Assembly: GCF_019457905.1 (NCBI RefSeq)
Contig: NZ_JAHZSV010000022.1
Location: 16,816 to 80,815 of the forward strand
Direction of reading: 5' to 3'
DNA from: Flagellimonas abyssi
GTDB lineage: Bacteria; Bacteroidota; Bacteroidia; Flavobacteriales; Flavobacteriaceae
DNA: 64,000 nt
Under the pieces are notes generated by a model. The model worked only from the letters and a program-made list of their open reading frames with translations. It made no database searches and was not told the origin of the DNA. A program made the position numbers and the translations under genes. Shown one piece after another: positions 63,321 to 64,000 of this stretch (the stretch's first letter is position 1; every line of letters starts with the position of its first letter).

Positions 63321-63881
63321 CCAAGGAAAAAGCTCAAATTCAAATAAAGGATAAAGCCTCCCACTAAAATTTTACGGAAAGTAGCTTCCCTTCGGATAAA
63401 ACAGCATGAGCATATTGGTTTTCCTTCATTTGAATCTCTGACCTTATTTGAATCAATCCTACAAGTCAAGGTGTATGTGTGACTTTTTCAGATATTTAAA
63501 ACACATCGTCATTCTTGAAATTTCAAGCTTCAAACTTTCGATTTCAGTCTTTCTATGGTGGGGCATGTCCATCAGTGGAGATCATTTGCCCTTTAGACCC
63601 CCAAATACGGAAGGTATCGATAAAGAATGTCACTAAAACGGATACTTTGAACCACCTCACACCCCATATAGATAGCTGTTTATCGGTCATATGATTTCAC
63701 AATGCTCATTTTTTCCGTTTAAGACGGTATACCACAACCGTGATTTGTACCCTTGATTCCTTTTTCATGAACTATTCGTTGCAAATCTACTGTAAATCAA
63801 TATATTTAGATTACATTTACAGTCGTTCCATTTTTTAGAACCCTCAAAATAGTAATATCAACTGCCGATGGCGGTCCCTCG
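63321..63881. other. Intergenic region without recognised gene
   Basis: I see no convincing gene here. One inverted repeat, ACTGTAAAT (63789-63797) and ATTTACAGT (63815-63823), could be a regulatory site or weak hairpin. A 62-codon frame at 63448 has no protein-like features. Confidence 0.4.
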
Positions 63882-63998
63882 TTAAGCAATTCTAATACGG
63901 TCTTCCTTCACGTTTTTTACCCATTTTGAAGTAAGTAATTGTTTAACATAATCTTCATTTTGAAGTGATTTAAACTTTTTTTGGATCGAAAGATAGGG
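63882..63998 (-). CDS. C-terminal end of an unidentified gene (runs off window)
   Basis: The minus strand is open from the window edge to a TAA at 63882, giving 38 residues with a plausible helical, basic composition ('YLSIQKKFKSLQ', 'DYVKQLLTSKWVKNVKED'). I cannot name a family. It would be the end of a gene that lies outside the window. Confidence 0.35.
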   Translation of the reverse strand, partial: PYLSIQKKFKSLQNEDYVKQLLTSKWVKNVKEDRIRIA

Positions 63999-64000
63999 CT

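Noticed and set aside
63448..63636. 62-codon plus-strand open frame after the sigma gene
   Set aside because: No ribosome context, no family and odd composition; treated as intergenic.
1..64000. CRISPR array, integrase, intact insertion sequence, tRNA or rRNA
   Set aside because: I looked for regular repeats, transposase or recombinase motifs and clover-leaf sequences and found none.

Overview
The window comes from a member of the Bacteroidota, most likely a marine Flavobacteriaceae of the Muricauda/Allomuricauda/Zobellia kind. This rests on two SusC/SusD pairs, many lipoproteins with the Bacteroidota-style Cys-Ser/Asn-Asn-Asp start, promoter-like TAnnTTTG boxes, ECF-sigma/FecR control, and tightly packed genes with TAATG or ATGA junctions. 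No tRNA, rRNA, CRISPR array, integrase or intact insertion sequence was seen.

Layout. (1) 1-13558, minus strand: a glycan utilisation locus with a partial GH3 beta-glucosidase, a secreted esterase, two tandem GH144-type lipoproteins, a double-LamG lipoprotein, SusD, SusC, and upstream a membrane-tethered propeller/Y_Y_Y/LuxR regulator. GH144 plus GH3 suggests beta-1,2-glucan as substrate. (2) 13671-19269: AlkB-like dioxygenase and a WYL regulator divergent from DinB plus a small protein, with two matching TGACA-N6-TGTCA palindromes between them; then a large Asp-box propeller protein. (3) 19402-21657: a TPP riboswitch heading a PnuC-type (PnuT) transporter, an acyl-CoA-dehydrogenase-fold flavoprotein and a lipoprotein. 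(4) 21797-25250: a copper-type operon (small Cys protein, MbnP-like, MbnH-like di-haem protein, beta-barrel). (5) 25301-28525: cobalamin riboswitch, metE and a PAS protein. (6) 28639-30753: a DinB/VOC/SRPBCC/VOC/small-protein operon, whose last gene is a paralogue of the small protein in region 2. (7) 31010-37005, plus strand: GlxA-type regulator, TPR/LuxR membrane regulator, 35-residue microprotein, sterol desaturase family protein, GIN lipoprotein, amidohydrolase. (8) 37339-41356: xylB-xylA and a LacI regulator. (9) 41668-48111: a five-gene operon (carboxylesterase, CitMHS permease, AtuA-family protein, separate AtuA-like small protein, esterase) divergent from a Nudix-fold regulator with a degenerate catalytic box; a perfect 23-bp palindrome lies between. 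(10) 48559-50440: a lone 600-residue protein with nitronate-monooxygenase-like motifs behind a 25-bp palindrome. (11) 50645-63320: ECF sigma, FecR, SusC with STN domain, SusD, lipoprotein, then D-aminoacylase, FN3 lipoprotein and M14 carboxypeptidase, which looks like a peptide or D-amino-acid uptake and degradation locus.

The strongest leads for undescribed biology are the AtuA/Nudix operon with its operator, the 11-bp tandem repeats found near both membrane-tethered LuxR regulators, the DinB-linked small protein family, the flavoprotein under TPP control, and the lone flavin-barrel-like protein. All functions are read from sequence motifs and gene context; no similarity search was run.
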